This document shows positions 12,499 to 24,434 of a DNA stretch of 64,000 nt, in pieces. The notes beneath the pieces were generated by a model. That model searched no databases. It was not told the DNA's origin and saw only the letters and a list, made by a program, of their open reading frames with translations. This DNA is from Bimuria novae-zelandiae CBS 107.79 (lineage: Eukaryota > Ascomycota > Dothideomycetes > Pleosporales > Didymosphaeriaceae), in the NCBI GenBank assembly GCA_010015655.1, contig ML976662.1:388733-452732 (forward strand), in the 5' to 3' direction. The first letter of the stretch is position 1; the number at the start of each line of letters is the position of its first letter. A program made the position numbers and the translations under genes.

Positions 12499-12852
12499 AC
12501 TATTTACTTATTACGTCGCGTAATATTCTAGCGTACCGTCTTATATAGATCCCGCATAAGTTTGGCTTTATTAGCTACGTTCTTTATAGTGCTTTAGATA
12601 TCTAATAGGTCCTGGTAAGTCGTGGGCTCACACCCGTAATTAGCGTAGTATAGTAAGTATCTTATAGTTGCCGATCTTGCGCTATTGTGTGCTAGCTAGG
12701 CTATTAGTAATAGCTTAACCTAATTATCTTAGAGTTTATTTATATATATCCGGAGGTATTGCTCTAGCGTTTAGTTAGTACGTTCTATTTAGCTATCTAT
12801 TTTAGGATAGAAGCTCGTTATAAGCTTATGCTTAATCCCTAATTTAGCTATA

Positions 12853-14699
12853 ACGTGGTTCACCACCAAGCGGGCCAACCCCACCGAGCGGGCCACTTTT
12901 TAAAAGTCAGTCTATTGCGAAGCGCCTCCTACAACACCACTACAATTTACTATAATTCGCAGAACATAGAAATACTATTTAGACTTATCGCTATTAGATG
13001 CATCTATAATTTCTACTATGCAGGTGCGAGCGTTGTGGCCAGCTTCGCTGCAACGTCCGCAGCGCCTCTGCCCACGCACCCTCTTTGCAGACTCTTCACC
13101 CTCCTTTTGCTCACTACTATCCTTTTTAGCCATTAAATTAACTACCTCTCCTACTATAAGTGTTTTAGCTGCCTAAATATACTTCCTCTTTTAACTTTTT
13201 ACCTCTATTACTATCTCTACTACCTTACGAAGCCCTGCTATTTCCTATTATATTAACACTATTTCGTGCCCTATTAATGCAACACCTTTGTTAAGCTACT
13301 TAATAGCTCTAAAAAGCAGAGAAACTAGTAAATCTCTATACTTCTATACACGCTTACAAACTAGCGTTAACTAAGCCTCTATCTCGCGGAGGTTGCTTAG
13401 TGTTTTTAATTCCTATAGGGTGTCCTCTACGTTAGGTGGAGTTGGCGTACGAAGAACCACATTAAGTCTTAATAACACTACCTCTAGGTCGTGTAGGACT
13501 AATTTAGCGCCTCTAAAGCCTGCGCAGATATTCGCCTTTATTATTACTTTTTTAAAAGCTACTTTAAAGGCTAGTAGAAAGGCCTCCTTCTTAATCTACT
13601 TAGTGCTGTACCGTGCTAAGCTACTAATCTCATTACTGTACGCCTGCTTTAAAGGCGAAAAACAACCCACATTAAGTGGCTACAAGAGGTGTGATGAGTG
13701 TAGAGGCATATAAAGAATAATAATCTTCTATTCCTTATAGTATTTATAGAATTCGTGTGAGCAGTGGCTCTCGTAACTATCTATAATTAGTAGCTAGTGT
13801 GCACCTAAACTACGCGCCTTAGTATAGGTATTAAAGTGCCTTAGCTAGGCAAGGCTAAGCCTGTTTAACGTCTAGCTATTAAGACTAACTTTAATAACCT
13901 AGTCTCGGGGTAGATTATAGAACCAGGACGTGATTAGAACCTTGCTAAGGAAGATAAGAAAGGGTAGTAGAGCCTAGTCTTTAGCGCTAACACCCTAGAT
14001 ATTAGTAACTTACCTATAGTTACTAGATTAAATCTTTTTTAGGTTGCTTCGCTTCTTAGAGCCTGTAAAGACCATCTGACCCTGTATTACCCCTATTATA
14101 AAGCCTGTCTTGTTAAAGTTGTACGTGTCGTTATTAGCGATACCGTACTTAGCCTTAGTATTAGCAACTAGCTCGAACTAGGGCGTTATAATACGTAGAT
14201 CTTCGTTCAGGGCTCGCTAACAATTATATAGATAGCTCCTTTAAAGCTTAATTTCTAGCGTACGCGTCTTAAGCCTGTCTACCTAGTACTTACTAATAGG
14301 CTATCCACCGCGCTTAGCAAGTAGATTATTAGCCATATCTTAGACTATATCCTTTGTTGCACCTATTCCTCGCTAGTTAAGCTTAAGTATACGTCAGACT
14401 AGAGCCTCCTTCTCTAGCTTAGTTAGCTTCTTTAAGTTGGGCTCGCGATCGCGTCGAGAGAGGACTCCTTAGCGTCGTTATTATACTATTATTTAAGACA
14501 CGCTAAAGGCTATAATAACGCGTTTTTTACTCTTATTATAATCTTTAATTATAGCTTAGATAGCAAGCTATAGTGCGCTTTTAGTATAAGGTTATTACGC
14601 GTTATGTTGTGATGGCATTGTGGTATAAGCTAGAGGTGGGCTGCATTTAGCAAAGTTGGCCCGCTCGGTGGGGTTGGCCCGCTCGGTGGTGAACCACGT
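12853..14699 (-). mobile_element. Fot1/pogo-type DNA transposon, copy 1
   Basis: 1847 bp, with terminal inverted repeats beginning ACGTGGTTCACCACC, flanked by the TA duplication typical of Tc1/mariner/pogo (12851-12852 and 14700-14701). Each end contains GC-rich units of the type TTGGCCCGCTCGGTGGGG. The transposase is on the minus strand. The target is the integrase region of G1. The terminal repeats are almost free of RIP although the body is mutated. An open frame at 12855-13136 includes the terminal repeat and is not the transposase. Confidence 0.95.
13130..14618 (-). pseudogene. Fot1/pogo DDE transposase pseudogene, copy 1
   Basis: The start is placed at the ATG ending at 14618, which matches the better preserved start of copy 2. 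N-terminal psq/CENP-B type helix-turn-helix segments are followed by the DDE_1 domain. The first catalytic motif, FDETGF, reads FNKTGF here (Asp codon 14112-14114 is now Asn). The second, LLIIDN-like, still has its Asp (LLIIDSYESH, 13779-13781). Stops interrupt the frame, and the C-terminus (TPTPP-type) lies near 13400. The family excises and inserts DNA at TA dinucleotides. This copy cannot be active. Confidence 0.85.
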
Positions 14700-17404
14700 T
14701 AAACATAGTCTAATATAATAATGTGAATATCTTGGCCCTGTCTGTAATAAACTCGTTAGGTTATTTAACCTATAATATTAGTTCTTATTTTATTATATAG
14801 GCTAGTTCTTTTACTAATATAGCTTCCCTAATTAGCACGAACCTTAACTCCTTAGTAAGCTAATAGATTATAACTAAAATTAAGTTGTAGGGGTCCCTAT
14901 TCCCTAGTACTAGTAATGCTAGTAGCTTCACGATAAAGTCTATAGTTACACTAAACTACGGCCTTAGGGGCGGCTGCAGTGGCTGTAAGAGGCTATAAGG
15001 TCTATGTTTTTTAGGCTTATTCTTATAATAGGGTAAATAGTTACCTAGTACCTTCTATACTGCCTAGCGTAGCCTAAGAATAGTATATTCGTTCGTAATT
15101 CGACGCGTTATTTTAGTAATCCCTAGGTGCCCCTAGTCCTTATTTCCGTGTAGCTTCTTAATTAGCAACAGAGCTATTTACTTACTAATCTAAATAAAGT
15201 TTTAATAGTCTTGTGCTATTATTTTTATAGCTTAGTAAAGATTATACGCTTAGCGATTCTTGTCTATAAGCCTATTATAATTTTATATCCTATTTATAGC
15301 TAGTCTATAGTAGGTAAAGTCTACGCGTTGTACTTCTAGTGCTAGCGCAAGTTATGTCTTATTATAATAAAGGGTTCTATTCTTTACCTTAGTTAGGATT
15401 ATAATATAGTTACCTTTATTATCCTCTTCTACAAGATCTAATTATCTACTAAGTGCGTCTACTATAGCGTTTACGTTCCTTAGCAAATACGTAATGTAAA
15501 AGTTAAACTTTACTATCTATTTAGACTATTTAGCCTATTATTAATTAAGCTTCTTAGTCGTTATAAAGCGTGTTAGATTAAGGTAATTAGAGAATACCTC
15601 TATCTAATACTTAGCTCCCTTAAGCTATATTCCTTATTACTTAAAATAGTTAACGATTGCTAGTAGTTCTTTATTATAAATCTCGTAATTAAGCTCTGCT
15701 CTTAAAAGCTTTCTTGCGTAGTAGAAGACCGGTCTCCACTTCTTATTGTCGCATTCCTATAGTAGTACGGCCCCCATCGCATAGTCGGATGAGTCTATAT
15801 AGATACGATGTCGCCGCTCTAGGTTATACATCTATAGTAGGGGTGCCGTCAGAAATAGGCACTTTAGCTATTTAAAAGCTTTCTCCTCTACCTCCTATAA
15901 AAGTCGCTATTTTTCTATCTTTGTAAGTTCTATTAGTAGAGCGGTGACCTTTAAGTAGTTCCTAATAAATTTACGATAGAAGTTAGTAAAGCTTAAAAAA
16001 GATTAAATATCCTTTACTAATTTAAGTAGTAATTATTTTTCTATTATCGCAATCTTCTTTAGATCTATCTTAACACCTTCCCAGGATATCACAAATCCCA
16101 GATATTCCGTTTCCGTGACATAGAATTCATATTTCTTAGGGTGTAGGAGCAATCTGTGCTCCTGTAACTTTTGCAACACCTTACGAACATGTTCCTTATG
16201 TTCTTCTAGTGTTCCGCTTAAGTATATTAATATGTCGTCGAGGTATGCCGTGCAGAATACGTCCAAGTATTTATATAATACTTAATTTATTAGCTCCTAA
16301 AAGGTTACTAGTGTATTAGTTAGCCCTATTAGTATAACTATATACTTAAAAAGCCTGTATCGCGTACGAAAAGGTGTCTTCTATTTATAGCCTTTTATAA
16401 TTTAAATCCTATAGAATCTATTTTAGACGTTAAATTTTGTAAACCACTTAGCTCCTCGGAGTCGATCTATAAGCTCTGTTATTAGTAGTAATAGGTAGCA
16501 GTTTTTAACTATAACAGCATTTAACTATTTATAATCTATATAGAGTCGTAGCCTGCTATCTTTCTTATAAATAAAAAGTATAAGGAAGGCTATAGGGCTC
16601 TAACTAGGTTTTTACTTCCCTAAGCATAAATTCTTCTATATTAGCTCTTTTAACTCTTTTTCCTATTTGTAGGTAAGGCGCCTTAGGCGTTCTAGCTATA
16701 GCTTAGCTCCTTCCACTAGTAGTATCTTATAATCCTACTCTTTATATTTAGGCAGAATAGTCTTATCGTGCTCTTTAAATAGGTCTGCGAATTCCTTATA
16801 TTCTTTTAGCAGACCTAGGTCTTCGGAAACTATCTTAGTTTCCCTAACCTATATATAATGCACCTATCTTAGGTATTACTATAAAATCCTATCTATCTTG
16901 CATACTAATATTTCTTATATCTTAGATAGTTGGTTCCCTTTCCTTGCCTAAGGTTAAGGGGTTTCCTCTTCGCCTAGACTCGTCTAAGCTATCGCTAGCG
17001 GGTTCTAGGGAAGAATCATTCGTTTAATTTAGTTTATCTATAAATTATATTATTCTAATTATTTGTATCTTATAATAGCTTTGATGTCTCCTATCTTTGC
17101 GATAGTAAAGACGTGTTAGCTCTCTAGGCCTTCTATATTAACTTATACAGGCACTATTTTAAGGCGAAGCTAACTATTACTATATTTTTATAACTAGGTC
17201 CTATCTATGAGTCCTATTTATAGTGGCGTTCTTTTATTATAATATAGCATATTATATTTTTTAACTACTTAAGGGGTAATTAGACACGCGTTAGCCCCTA
17301 AGTTAATAAGTGCTATAATATAATGTCTATGCACTATAATATCCTTAATTAAGCGTTTCTTAACTTAGTAAGTGTCGACTTAATAAGCTATAATAATTAC
17401 ACTA

Positions 17405-17842
17405 ACGTGTTCGGCAAGCGAGTGGATCAGGCAAGTAAGCGGATCACTCTATTTTACTAGCAAAACCGTGATTTTTACACCCCTGTTAAGGCTCTTAATA
17501 CATAATAGAAAAATTTATAAAGTTATGTAGCTAGCTACACCAATATAAATAATTTATATATTTAAAATTATTAAGCTCTAGCCTAAAGAAACTGGACGTT
17601 ATTTAAGAATTACTATATTATAGGGGTATTTTAGTCCCCATACGCCATATTTTAATAACTATATATATTAGAACTATAGAAATTTAGTATAGTTATTCTT
17701 ACACATATAATATAACTATATTAAAAATTTAGAATTTATTATTAAGTATTAAGAGCCTTAACAGGGGTGTAAAAATCACGGTTTTACTAGTAAAATAGAG
17801 TGATCCGCTTACTTGCCTGATCCACTCGCTTGCCGAACACGT
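17405..17842. mobile_element. 438-bp MITE with 97-bp terminal inverted repeats
   Basis: Inverted repeats at 17405-17501 and 17746-17842 start ACGTGTTCGGCAAGCG and are nearly identical. The element is flanked by TA (17403-17404 and 17843-17844). The paralogous G1 copy near 55835-55850 has a single TA here, giving an empty site. The first bases ACGTG and the short direct repeats inside the end (GGCAAGCGAGTGGATCA then GGCAAGTAAGCGGATCA) resemble the Fot1/pogo elements in this window, so it is probably mobilised by a pogo-type transposase. The A+T-rich centre has no coding capacity. Confidence 0.95.
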
Positions 17843-19839
17843 TATTACTAGTATAGCTTGTTACCTAATAATAATCTAGTTTTTTAAGTCCTTAGAGTCC
17901 TTAAACTTATTTTAGCCCTCCTATAAGGCTTTTACCTCTTAGATCTAACCCTTAAGTTAGACTAGCTTTAAGACTTCTTTAACCCTATACTACTTATATT
18001 ATTATTCATACAGCGTATAGGTCTCTCTAATCCTATTAAATTTATATACTCCCTAATTCCCGTGTTATAGGCAGTTTAGAGTAAGGTACTTGTTCTAGGC
18101 TAATACATTATACCCTAGGTAGCTATTAAAGGAAGCCACTTCCTCTTATAGGCTTAGGTACGCAAAGCACTACAGGTTATATTAGTCTTATCTAATTATT
18201 AGGTAGTCCGCGTCTCTTCCTGGCTATATATTCTCTATTATTATACTAGTATCGCGGGGGTCTAGGCCCTAAGGAAACTAGCCTGTCTTAAACTTCTATT
18301 ACCTATATATTTTATAGGTAACGTTAAAGTATTAGTGCTAGCCATTCTATTTATAATGCTTAGCCTAATAGGCTAAAAAGTATTTATAGTAATTATTAGA
18401 TACGCTGCACTAGTCTTTCCTAAGTCTATAGTATTCTAAGCCTCTTAGAAAGTAAGAGGCTTTAACTTTAGCCTTAAAGTGCTATTAGCATCCTTTTCGT
18501 GTGCATTACTACCACTTAGCATATACATATTATTCTTGTATTATAACCTAGCGTAGGTACTGCTTTAGGGGTCCTTATAACTTTTTAGTAAGCTAATAAG
18601 CGTCCTACGTATATAGTCCTTAGACAATCACCTTTCCCTCGCACTAAGATAAGTAATATAACGTGCTATTATATATCTAGTAGGTGTTATTTACTAATTA
18701 TTAGAAAATCTAGTATTTATAGAGGGTCTTTTGTCCCGCTCCTTATTCTTATATTAGTTTAAAGATTTCTTACGTAAGATCTACTTCCTTTGCTTTTACT
18801 AGCGTAAGGGTGATTATAGCTACTTATAGGAGGTTAGTTGTATAGGCCTTAATCTCTTAACCTTTGCAGTTTTTAGCAAAGTAGCCTTATTTACTATATT
18901 AGAGGTAGATTTTATTCTTAAACCTTTGTTCTCGCTCTTCTTGCAAAATGCTGCTCTTATCCTAGTAACTTTCTTTAGTCTGTATAGTTGTTTGCTATTT
19001 TTTTTCTTGTACTATTAGGCTTTATTGGTTATAATAATATCTCTATCCCGATCTCTTCCGGCGGGTCTAGCGTTGTTTTCTTTTCTAGAGAGTAGTCAGG
19101 TGCCATGCTGTTTCTCCAGCTTTCGCTTATATAGGCGATTATCTACTTTAATAGCATTATTAATAAGCTCTTCCAGGTCGTTTGCTTTTCCTTAGTAGAC
19201 TAGTTTATCTTTAACTAATTCCTTTAGTCTATTATAGTAGGCGATTATAAGCGGGGCTTCTCCTTATTCGTTAAGTTTTACTATAATTTATTTAAACTTT
19301 AGTATATAGAGTACTATAGATCTTTCCTAACGCAGGCGTTAAAGGCGTATTTTTACTTAATATTCTTTATTAATAGTGCTAAATATTCCCTTTATAGCCT
19401 TGCGAAAGAATTCCTAGTCCTTAAAGGAGTCCTTAGTAGTATCTAAAGTATAATCCTCTAGTTTGCTATATTTAAGGAAGTTGTTAATTATTAGCCTAGC
19501 CTATATAGCTACTTTATCCTGTATATTTATATAGGTAACTAAGATCTTATCTTATTCCGTGTTAAACTTCCCTAGGTTGTAGCGGATAAATAGTTTTATC
19601 TAGGTTAGAAATATTCCTAGATAGCCCTTCCTAGAGTAGGGTTTAGGCTTTAGGGCTTTTAGTTAATATTTTGCATCTTCCTATTTACTTATCTTCTTAC
19701 TTATCTAGTTAATAATTTTTTATAGCTAGGCTATCTAAGCTGCTTGTTTAATAATTATCTCTTTTAGGGTCTTTTCCTTAGGTGCTAAGGCGGCGGTGGT
19801 TAAACTAGGTCCTGCTATTATACTATAAGGTAGTTAAAG
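17843..19839 (-). pseudogene. G1 gag region remnant
   Basis: Between the protease region and the 5' LTR. It is homologous to 55850-57820 in the truncated G1-family copy. The minus strand gives a Gag-like reading broken by many stops, with no intact zinc knuckle that I could identify with confidence. Assignment rests on position, just inside the 5' LTR and upstream of protease, and on collinearity with the second copy. Confidence 0.7.
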
Positions 19840-20289
19840 TGTTATAAGGCTCTCACACCTTATTTTAATCTAGGTTAGGGTAGTAAGATATTATAGTACT
19901 TTATAAATTATTTAGTAGTATAAGTTAATACGACACTTAGCGCGAGGCTAGACAATCTAATTTTATAATAAAGTAAGATAACTATTAGTCTATATAGGAG
20001 AACGTATTCGCATAAAAGATATATAAGTTAACTATAAGGAGCATAACATAGGAAACCGTCCTGTTATATATATCCTCCTTGTCCTATAGAATCCCACGAT
20101 GTCCCATAGCCTGGGACCATGGGATCCCATGGGATTCCTTGGGACACCACGTGACCCGAGTCACGTGGTCCCACGGTTGTCCTATGGTCTTGGCATCTGG
20201 GACAGCCTGGGACATTACGTAAGCCCGAGGTGGGGCCCGGATGCCGTCATAAGGCTCTCCGTCCCACCGTCGACTTCTGGACCGTAACA
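19840..20289 (-). repeat. G1 5' LTR
   Basis: 450 bp. The outer end (ACCGTAACA on the plus strand) abuts the ATTGC duplication at 20290-20294. It carries the same CACGTG pair and GGGATCCCATGGGA palindrome as the 3' LTR. Small open frames on both strands repeat those of the 3' LTR. Confidence 0.93.
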
Positions 20290-22590
20290 ATTGCGATTCT
20301 CTTTCCGGGACCTTCCGTAAACTCTTTATGTTGTCTGCGGATTTATTACTTAAGTTTAGCTTTACTATAGGTATTATATTTAACTATAGTAAGTTCTTTA
20401 ATTCTTCCTTTCTTAAATTACTATACTAGGTGTTTAAGTGCCTAAAGTCATAAGTAGCCTAATTACCTATACTAAGTAATTACGTTTACTTTTTATAACC
20501 TACGCTTTATTCTTAAGTTAGTTTTATGCATAGTATGCGTAGCTTTGGTAGGAGAACCGCCTGCTAGCCTTTTCCTATATTCTAACACCTACTATCTATG
20601 CAACTCTTAGAGTTCTGCTAGTATAGTATTATCTCTTCTCTTTAGAGTTATTAGATTTGCCCTTATGTCCCAACAAAGGCCTTGCCTCTAGAGTAATTAG
20701 AATAATATAAGATTATAGAGCAGATTAGAGCCATAAGTAATATTATCTAGCTATATTATTTAATTACTACTTACACTTCGTACATTAAGATACATGCTCT
20801 TATATCTATTAATCTATATTTATATATTTCCTGTCTATATAAAGTCTCCTGACGCCGGTGGTTAGTATAAGACAAAGCAATTAATGTTGTTAAAGATATA
20901 GTAGATTATACCTAAATTAAGTATAGCTAAGCATTATAATAGGTACGTCTAAAAGAATACGGCGTTAAAGCTTACTAGGATTTTAGTAATCTAGTATCTA
21001 TTTAGTTACTTATTATTAGCCTTAGTAATTTATGTTAGAGTAAAAATATATAATAGTTGAATTATAGGTGCTTATAATTTAGCCCTCTTTATTATTCTTA
21101 GGCTTTCTTAAAGCTCTAAGTTATTCTCTAGCCTAAATTTAATAAAGGCAGCTATACTAGGCTTTAGCCTAAACTAATCTAGTTACTTATCTAAGAAAGC
21201 GTAGAAGCAGTCTTGTAGACTATAGCGTTATTTATAAGTAGGGTACTTAAGGCTACTAGCTACTACTAGCTTATTATTTATAATTGCGGACCGCTTAGTT
21301 TTAGCACTATAAATAATAAATTATTTTTTACGAAGTCTTCCCTAATATTTTTATATTACTACTTTATCTACAAGAGAGGCGTCCTTGTCTGTGGCCTATG
21401 TGGATTCACCACTATTAGCAAGAGATAAACCTGTAGCAGTAAAAGCGCCCTTTTATTTATCCTTAATTAGGTGCTACAGAATTATATAGTCTTAGAAAAG
21501 TTTTATTATATACTTCTATAAGATAGCTACATCCTTGCTACTATATTACTAGAAAGTTGTTACTTATATAGGTTCGATATAGATAACTACCTTTATAAAG
21601 TCTTCTTTAACTAAGTCTAGCCTTTAAAGCTCTAAGACCTAATTTGTCTCTACTTCTATAGCTACATAATCGTACTTAGATAGCTATATAGTCTATAATC
21701 TAGCTATTCTTTTTAATTTAAGGGCTTCTTAATACCTTGCCTTTAATTATCTATATTTATCTTACAGATCTACCCTAACTATAATCGTAATGTTATTAAT
21801 CTACTACCTAATTAATTAATCTAAAATATAGTAGTTGTTCTAGAGATGCGCTAAAACTATTAATTAGAGAAAAGTAATTACCTAATTTAGGCTGTCCTGC
21901 TCCTCTTAATACTCGTAATCTATAATCTTGTACATTTCTAGCTGTCCCTTATAATAGTCGCTATTGTCTTTGTATGCTTTCGCGCCTGCCGTTAATAGAT
22001 ATAAGGGCATTCTTGGCATATTATCTAGATTTGCAGTCGCGTAGGCCGTGCTTGGCTAGTAGTTACCCATTACTAGGGGTATTAGCATTGCAGGTTTCTG
22101 CTTTAGTTCATCTATTAGCGCTAGTGTTGAATGGGCTCTTTCAGCTAGCTGCTTATGGGATGAGCACTTAAGTAGCAAGAGTAAGAGTAGTGTACGGTGT
22201 GCACAGCGTACCGATGGTAGGGGTGGGCAATAACATCTGGTTCTTGCTTGTCTTGTTCTTCGTACGGACGAAAAGGAGAATATGTACATGTTCGCGCATG
22301 TGCACGCGCATCCTTCTCGCGCGATAACTAGTATTCCGACCGTAACGCTGCTGCGTACGGACACTAGGTTAATAATACTCTAGACCTTTAAGAATTAGTA
22401 TCTTATTTTAAGCTATTTAAGCTATAGCGTGTAGTTTATATAGTTAGTTAGAATTACCGTGGGATCTCTAAGTATTAATAGGGCTATTATAATTGGCTTA
22501 ATCAAGGCAGTAAGACTCTTAATTATTAAATTAAAGAGTATTCTTAATAAGATTAAATAATAATTAATAGAGTTAATCTAGTTAAGGTTA
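20290..22590 (-). pseudogene. C1 copia gag and upstream pol remnant, right part
   Basis: Continuation of C1 beyond G1. The segment next to the 5' LTR (22368-22590) aligns with the start of copia C3 (41399-41560), including the reading for ...LTLRDPT...LTNYTNY. It resumes left of the 239-bp insert at 22124 in register with C3 (...IDEL, QKPAMLIPL). Copia-like reading continues towards 20300 with many stops. RIP changes are dense except around 22000-22124. Confidence 0.75.
22125..22363. mobile_element. 239-bp GC-rich solo LTR-like insert in C1
   Basis: It begins TGTTGAATGG and ends GTACGGACA (TG...CA termini), and is flanked by CTAG on both sides (22121-22124 and 22364-22367). Copia C3 has uninterrupted homologous sequence here (AACCCAGCGC near 41555), which shows that this is an insertion. 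It is far richer in G+C and CpA than its neighbours, so it either arrived after RIP or is too short to trigger it. The ends fit a solo LTR, but a 4-bp duplication is shorter than the 5 bp of the other LTRs here. No other copy is in the window. Confidence 0.8.
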
Positions 22591-22747
22591 TTAATCGTCT
22601 CTTAGAGGTTGGCCGTAGGCGAGGTCTAATACATGTCAACTTAGCGCTAGCACTATCTAAGATAGTGCGCAGCTGGAGGTGCGCCAGCCTTATATTCTCT
22701 ACTACACTCTCAATAGTGCAGGATCACGGAGGCCCTGTAATCGGACA
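22591..22747 (-). repeat. C1 5' LTR
   Basis: 157 bp, the partner of 2468-2624. Its outer end TCGGACA is undamaged, while the corresponding inner end of the other LTR reads TTAGACA. On the minus strand it is followed by the C1 gag leader. Confidence 0.85.
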
Positions 22748-24016
22748 TTTATAGTCCTTATCTTATTATTTTATTACTATAAAACTAAAGTCTTCTTCCC
22801 TTAGTTAGTGTTCTTCTAAGAAGTTAAAAATACTTATTATTTTACTAGTAACTAGTTTGCTCTAGCTAGGGTAAAGTATAAAAGATTAAGATACTAGCTT
22901 TATCTCTTCCTTATCTAAACCATTATATATATGCTTGTAGAGTTATAAGTATAGTAACCCTAATTATTCTAAGTCCTTATTACAGACATTATTTTATTTA
23001 ATAGTACTTACTACTTACTATTTTTTGTTAGTTATTTTTGCGTTATTAATAATTAGTATATTTAACTGCCTAGTAACCTTGCTCTTAGATCTGTAGTTCC
23101 TGACTATATGGCCCAGTTTACCACATGTATAGTAGAGGCGTGCCCCGGTTCCTTGTCTATATGTTCTATCTAGGATACGTTCATAGTTAGACTTATAAAA
23201 GCCTTTAGCCTTTCCTGTCCTTTTCTCTATTACATTATCTTATTAGTACTAGATTCCTTCTATTAGTTAGTGACTATAGTTAGTTTGGTTTCATCGCTAT
23301 AGCTATTATTTAAAATTATAATAGTTAACTTTTATGTGCTCTATAACCTTTTCTACTATTTTAGTTCTAGCGTAGGTCTTATTCTAGTTTAAACTATTTA
23401 TTATTAATTTGCGTTACTTCTACTATAAGTTCTTATAAGATATTAATTTTTACCCCACTACGCAATAGTTCTTCGCGCACGTATTTTTTTTTATTCTTTA
23501 TAAAATATAGTTATAAGGCTAACGTTATTTTATTTAACTTAATTAGCATTCTTGCAGAATTCAGATTTTTATTTAGCTACTAAATAAGTTTATTTAACTT
23601 ATTAAATGTTTCGTTCGGTGATAGCTTCCTAATTAGTAATTTTAAAGTATTATTTAACTTTAGTATAGAAAGTATTATAATCTTCTATAATCATAACTTT
23701 AATATCGCCTTCTATATTAGCTTTAGCTAGGTATTAATTAACGTAAGGATAAATCTATTTAAAAGCATCTTCCATATATAGGTAAAAGTAAATATAGTCT
23801 TATTAGTATCTTCTTATTCTTTTTTTATTCTATAAAAGTATAGGTTAAGTTGCAAGATCCATAGTTCTATATAATTATATTTACTATAAAAGAAGTTAGA
23901 CTTTCTATAGAATCTCTTTATTCTTTTACTAGCTATAGTAATACTTATTCCTTTAGGAGTATCTATTGTATTAGTAAAAAAGGTTTCGTTAACGCTTATA
24001 TTAAAGTTATTTAAGA
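22748..24016 (-). pseudogene. RIP-degraded gag remnant with CCHC knuckle
   Basis: On the minus strand, 23093-23134 encodes YYTCGKLGHIVRNY, a CCHC zinc knuckle (C-x2-C-x4-H-x4-C) whose first and last Cys have become Tyr. Upstream (to the right, about 23700-24000) the reading is Gag-like. It lies just inside the LTR at 24017-24434, so it may be the 5' part of an LTR element in minus orientation, cut off on the left by copia C1. The family could not be settled. Confidence 0.6.
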
Positions 24017-24434
24017 TATTAGGCCCTTTGGGATAGCTAGTCCTAAAGGGATAAAAGTTAGTTCTTAGGTAAAAGTATTAGTAATATAGGTAAAGGGTAT
24101 TAATAGATTGCGCGTATTAATAAGAGGTTAGCATTAAAGGTGTATATAGTATAATTAAAATAATACGAGAGCCTAAGTTAAATCAAAAAATAGATTAGTA
24201 AATAGGTTAAATATAATAGTAGAAGTCTATTATTATGTTCTGTATATATAACCCGTCCTATAAATCCTAATAATCCTAAGAGTCCTAGGAGTCCCAAAGT
24301 CCCATATGCTAAGATACTTCTAGGACGCGTGACTAATCACGTGATTCGTGGCAAAATTAGGAATCTTAGCTAGGTGCACGGATAAGTGTCCATGTCCCGC
24401 CCCGCGCTATTTTACGTCTGAACAGATCCTAATA
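24017..24434. repeat. RIP-mutated LTR, TGTTAGG family (418 bp)
   Basis: It starts TATTAGG and ends CCTAATA, RIP forms of TGTTAGG...CCTAACA. It is homologous and collinear with the solo LTR at 30984-31381. It contains TCACGTGA at 24337-24344. The flanks (TAAGA left, GTGCT right) do not match, so there is no target-site duplication. It could be the 5' LTR of the gag remnant on its left. Its right edge cuts into the LTR of gypsy fragment D. Confidence 0.8.

Larger units (their letters stand above)
12504..17404 (-). pseudogene. G1 pol remnant: protease, RT, RNase H, integrase core
   Basis: On the minus strand: aspartyl protease at about 17260-17350 (ALINLGANACLI, where the catalytic DSG/DTG Asp has become Asn). 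RT lies at about 16000-16900, including the open piece 16033-16266 with YLDDILIY and YLGFVIS. RNase H follows at about 15500-15900. The integrase core is at about 14702-14970 (SVTIDFIVKLLALLVLGNRDPYN, then FITDRAKIFT). It continues after the pogo insertion at 12504-12852 with LGIKHKLITSFYPK...ERTNQTLEQYLR, which carries the third catalytic residue. The Fot1/pogo element at 12853-14699 lies between the second Asp and the Glu of the integrase DDE triad. Stops throughout. Confidence 0.85.
5914..20289 (-). mobile_element. Ty3/gypsy chromovirus G1, full length with nested insertions
   Basis: Two 450-bp LTRs (5914-6363 and 19840-20289) begin TGTTAYGG and end in ACA on the minus strand, and the whole is flanked by the 5-bp duplication ATTGC (5909-5913 and 20290-20294). 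Minus-strand order is gag, protease, RT, RNase H, integrase, chromodomain, then a polypurine tract directly beside the 3' LTR (6364-6384, purine-only on the minus strand). Three later insertions interrupt it: copia C2 (7381-12498), a Fot1/pogo element (12853-14699) and a MITE (17405-17842). Without them it is about 7 kb, normal for a chromovirus. The target was copia C1. All frames are RIP-broken. Confidence 0.93.
2468..22747 (-). mobile_element. Ty1/copia retrotransposon C1, interrupted by nested insertions
   Basis: A pair of 157-bp direct repeats (2468-2624 and 22591-22747) bounds the element; the minus strand begins TGTCCGATTACAGG. The copia-type polypurine tract follows the 3' LTR inward (minus strand AAGGGGGTG at about 2625-2634). 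The internal part is split by a solo LTR at 3808-4263, by chromovirus G1 at 5914-20289 and by a 239-bp insert at 22125-22363. Removing these leaves a copia-sized body of about 5 kb. Its gag start and RT/RNase H part resemble copia C3 in this window. No target-site duplication was found, so one flank may have been altered. All reading frames are destroyed by RIP. Confidence 0.85.

Noticed and set aside
12855..13136. 93-codon plus-strand frame, repeated at 28832-29113
   Set aside because: It starts in the pogo terminal repeat and opposes the real transposase, which is on the minus strand.
22056..22364. 102-codon minus-strand frame
   Set aside because: It spans the GC-rich 239-bp insert plus copia gag and has no coherent domain.
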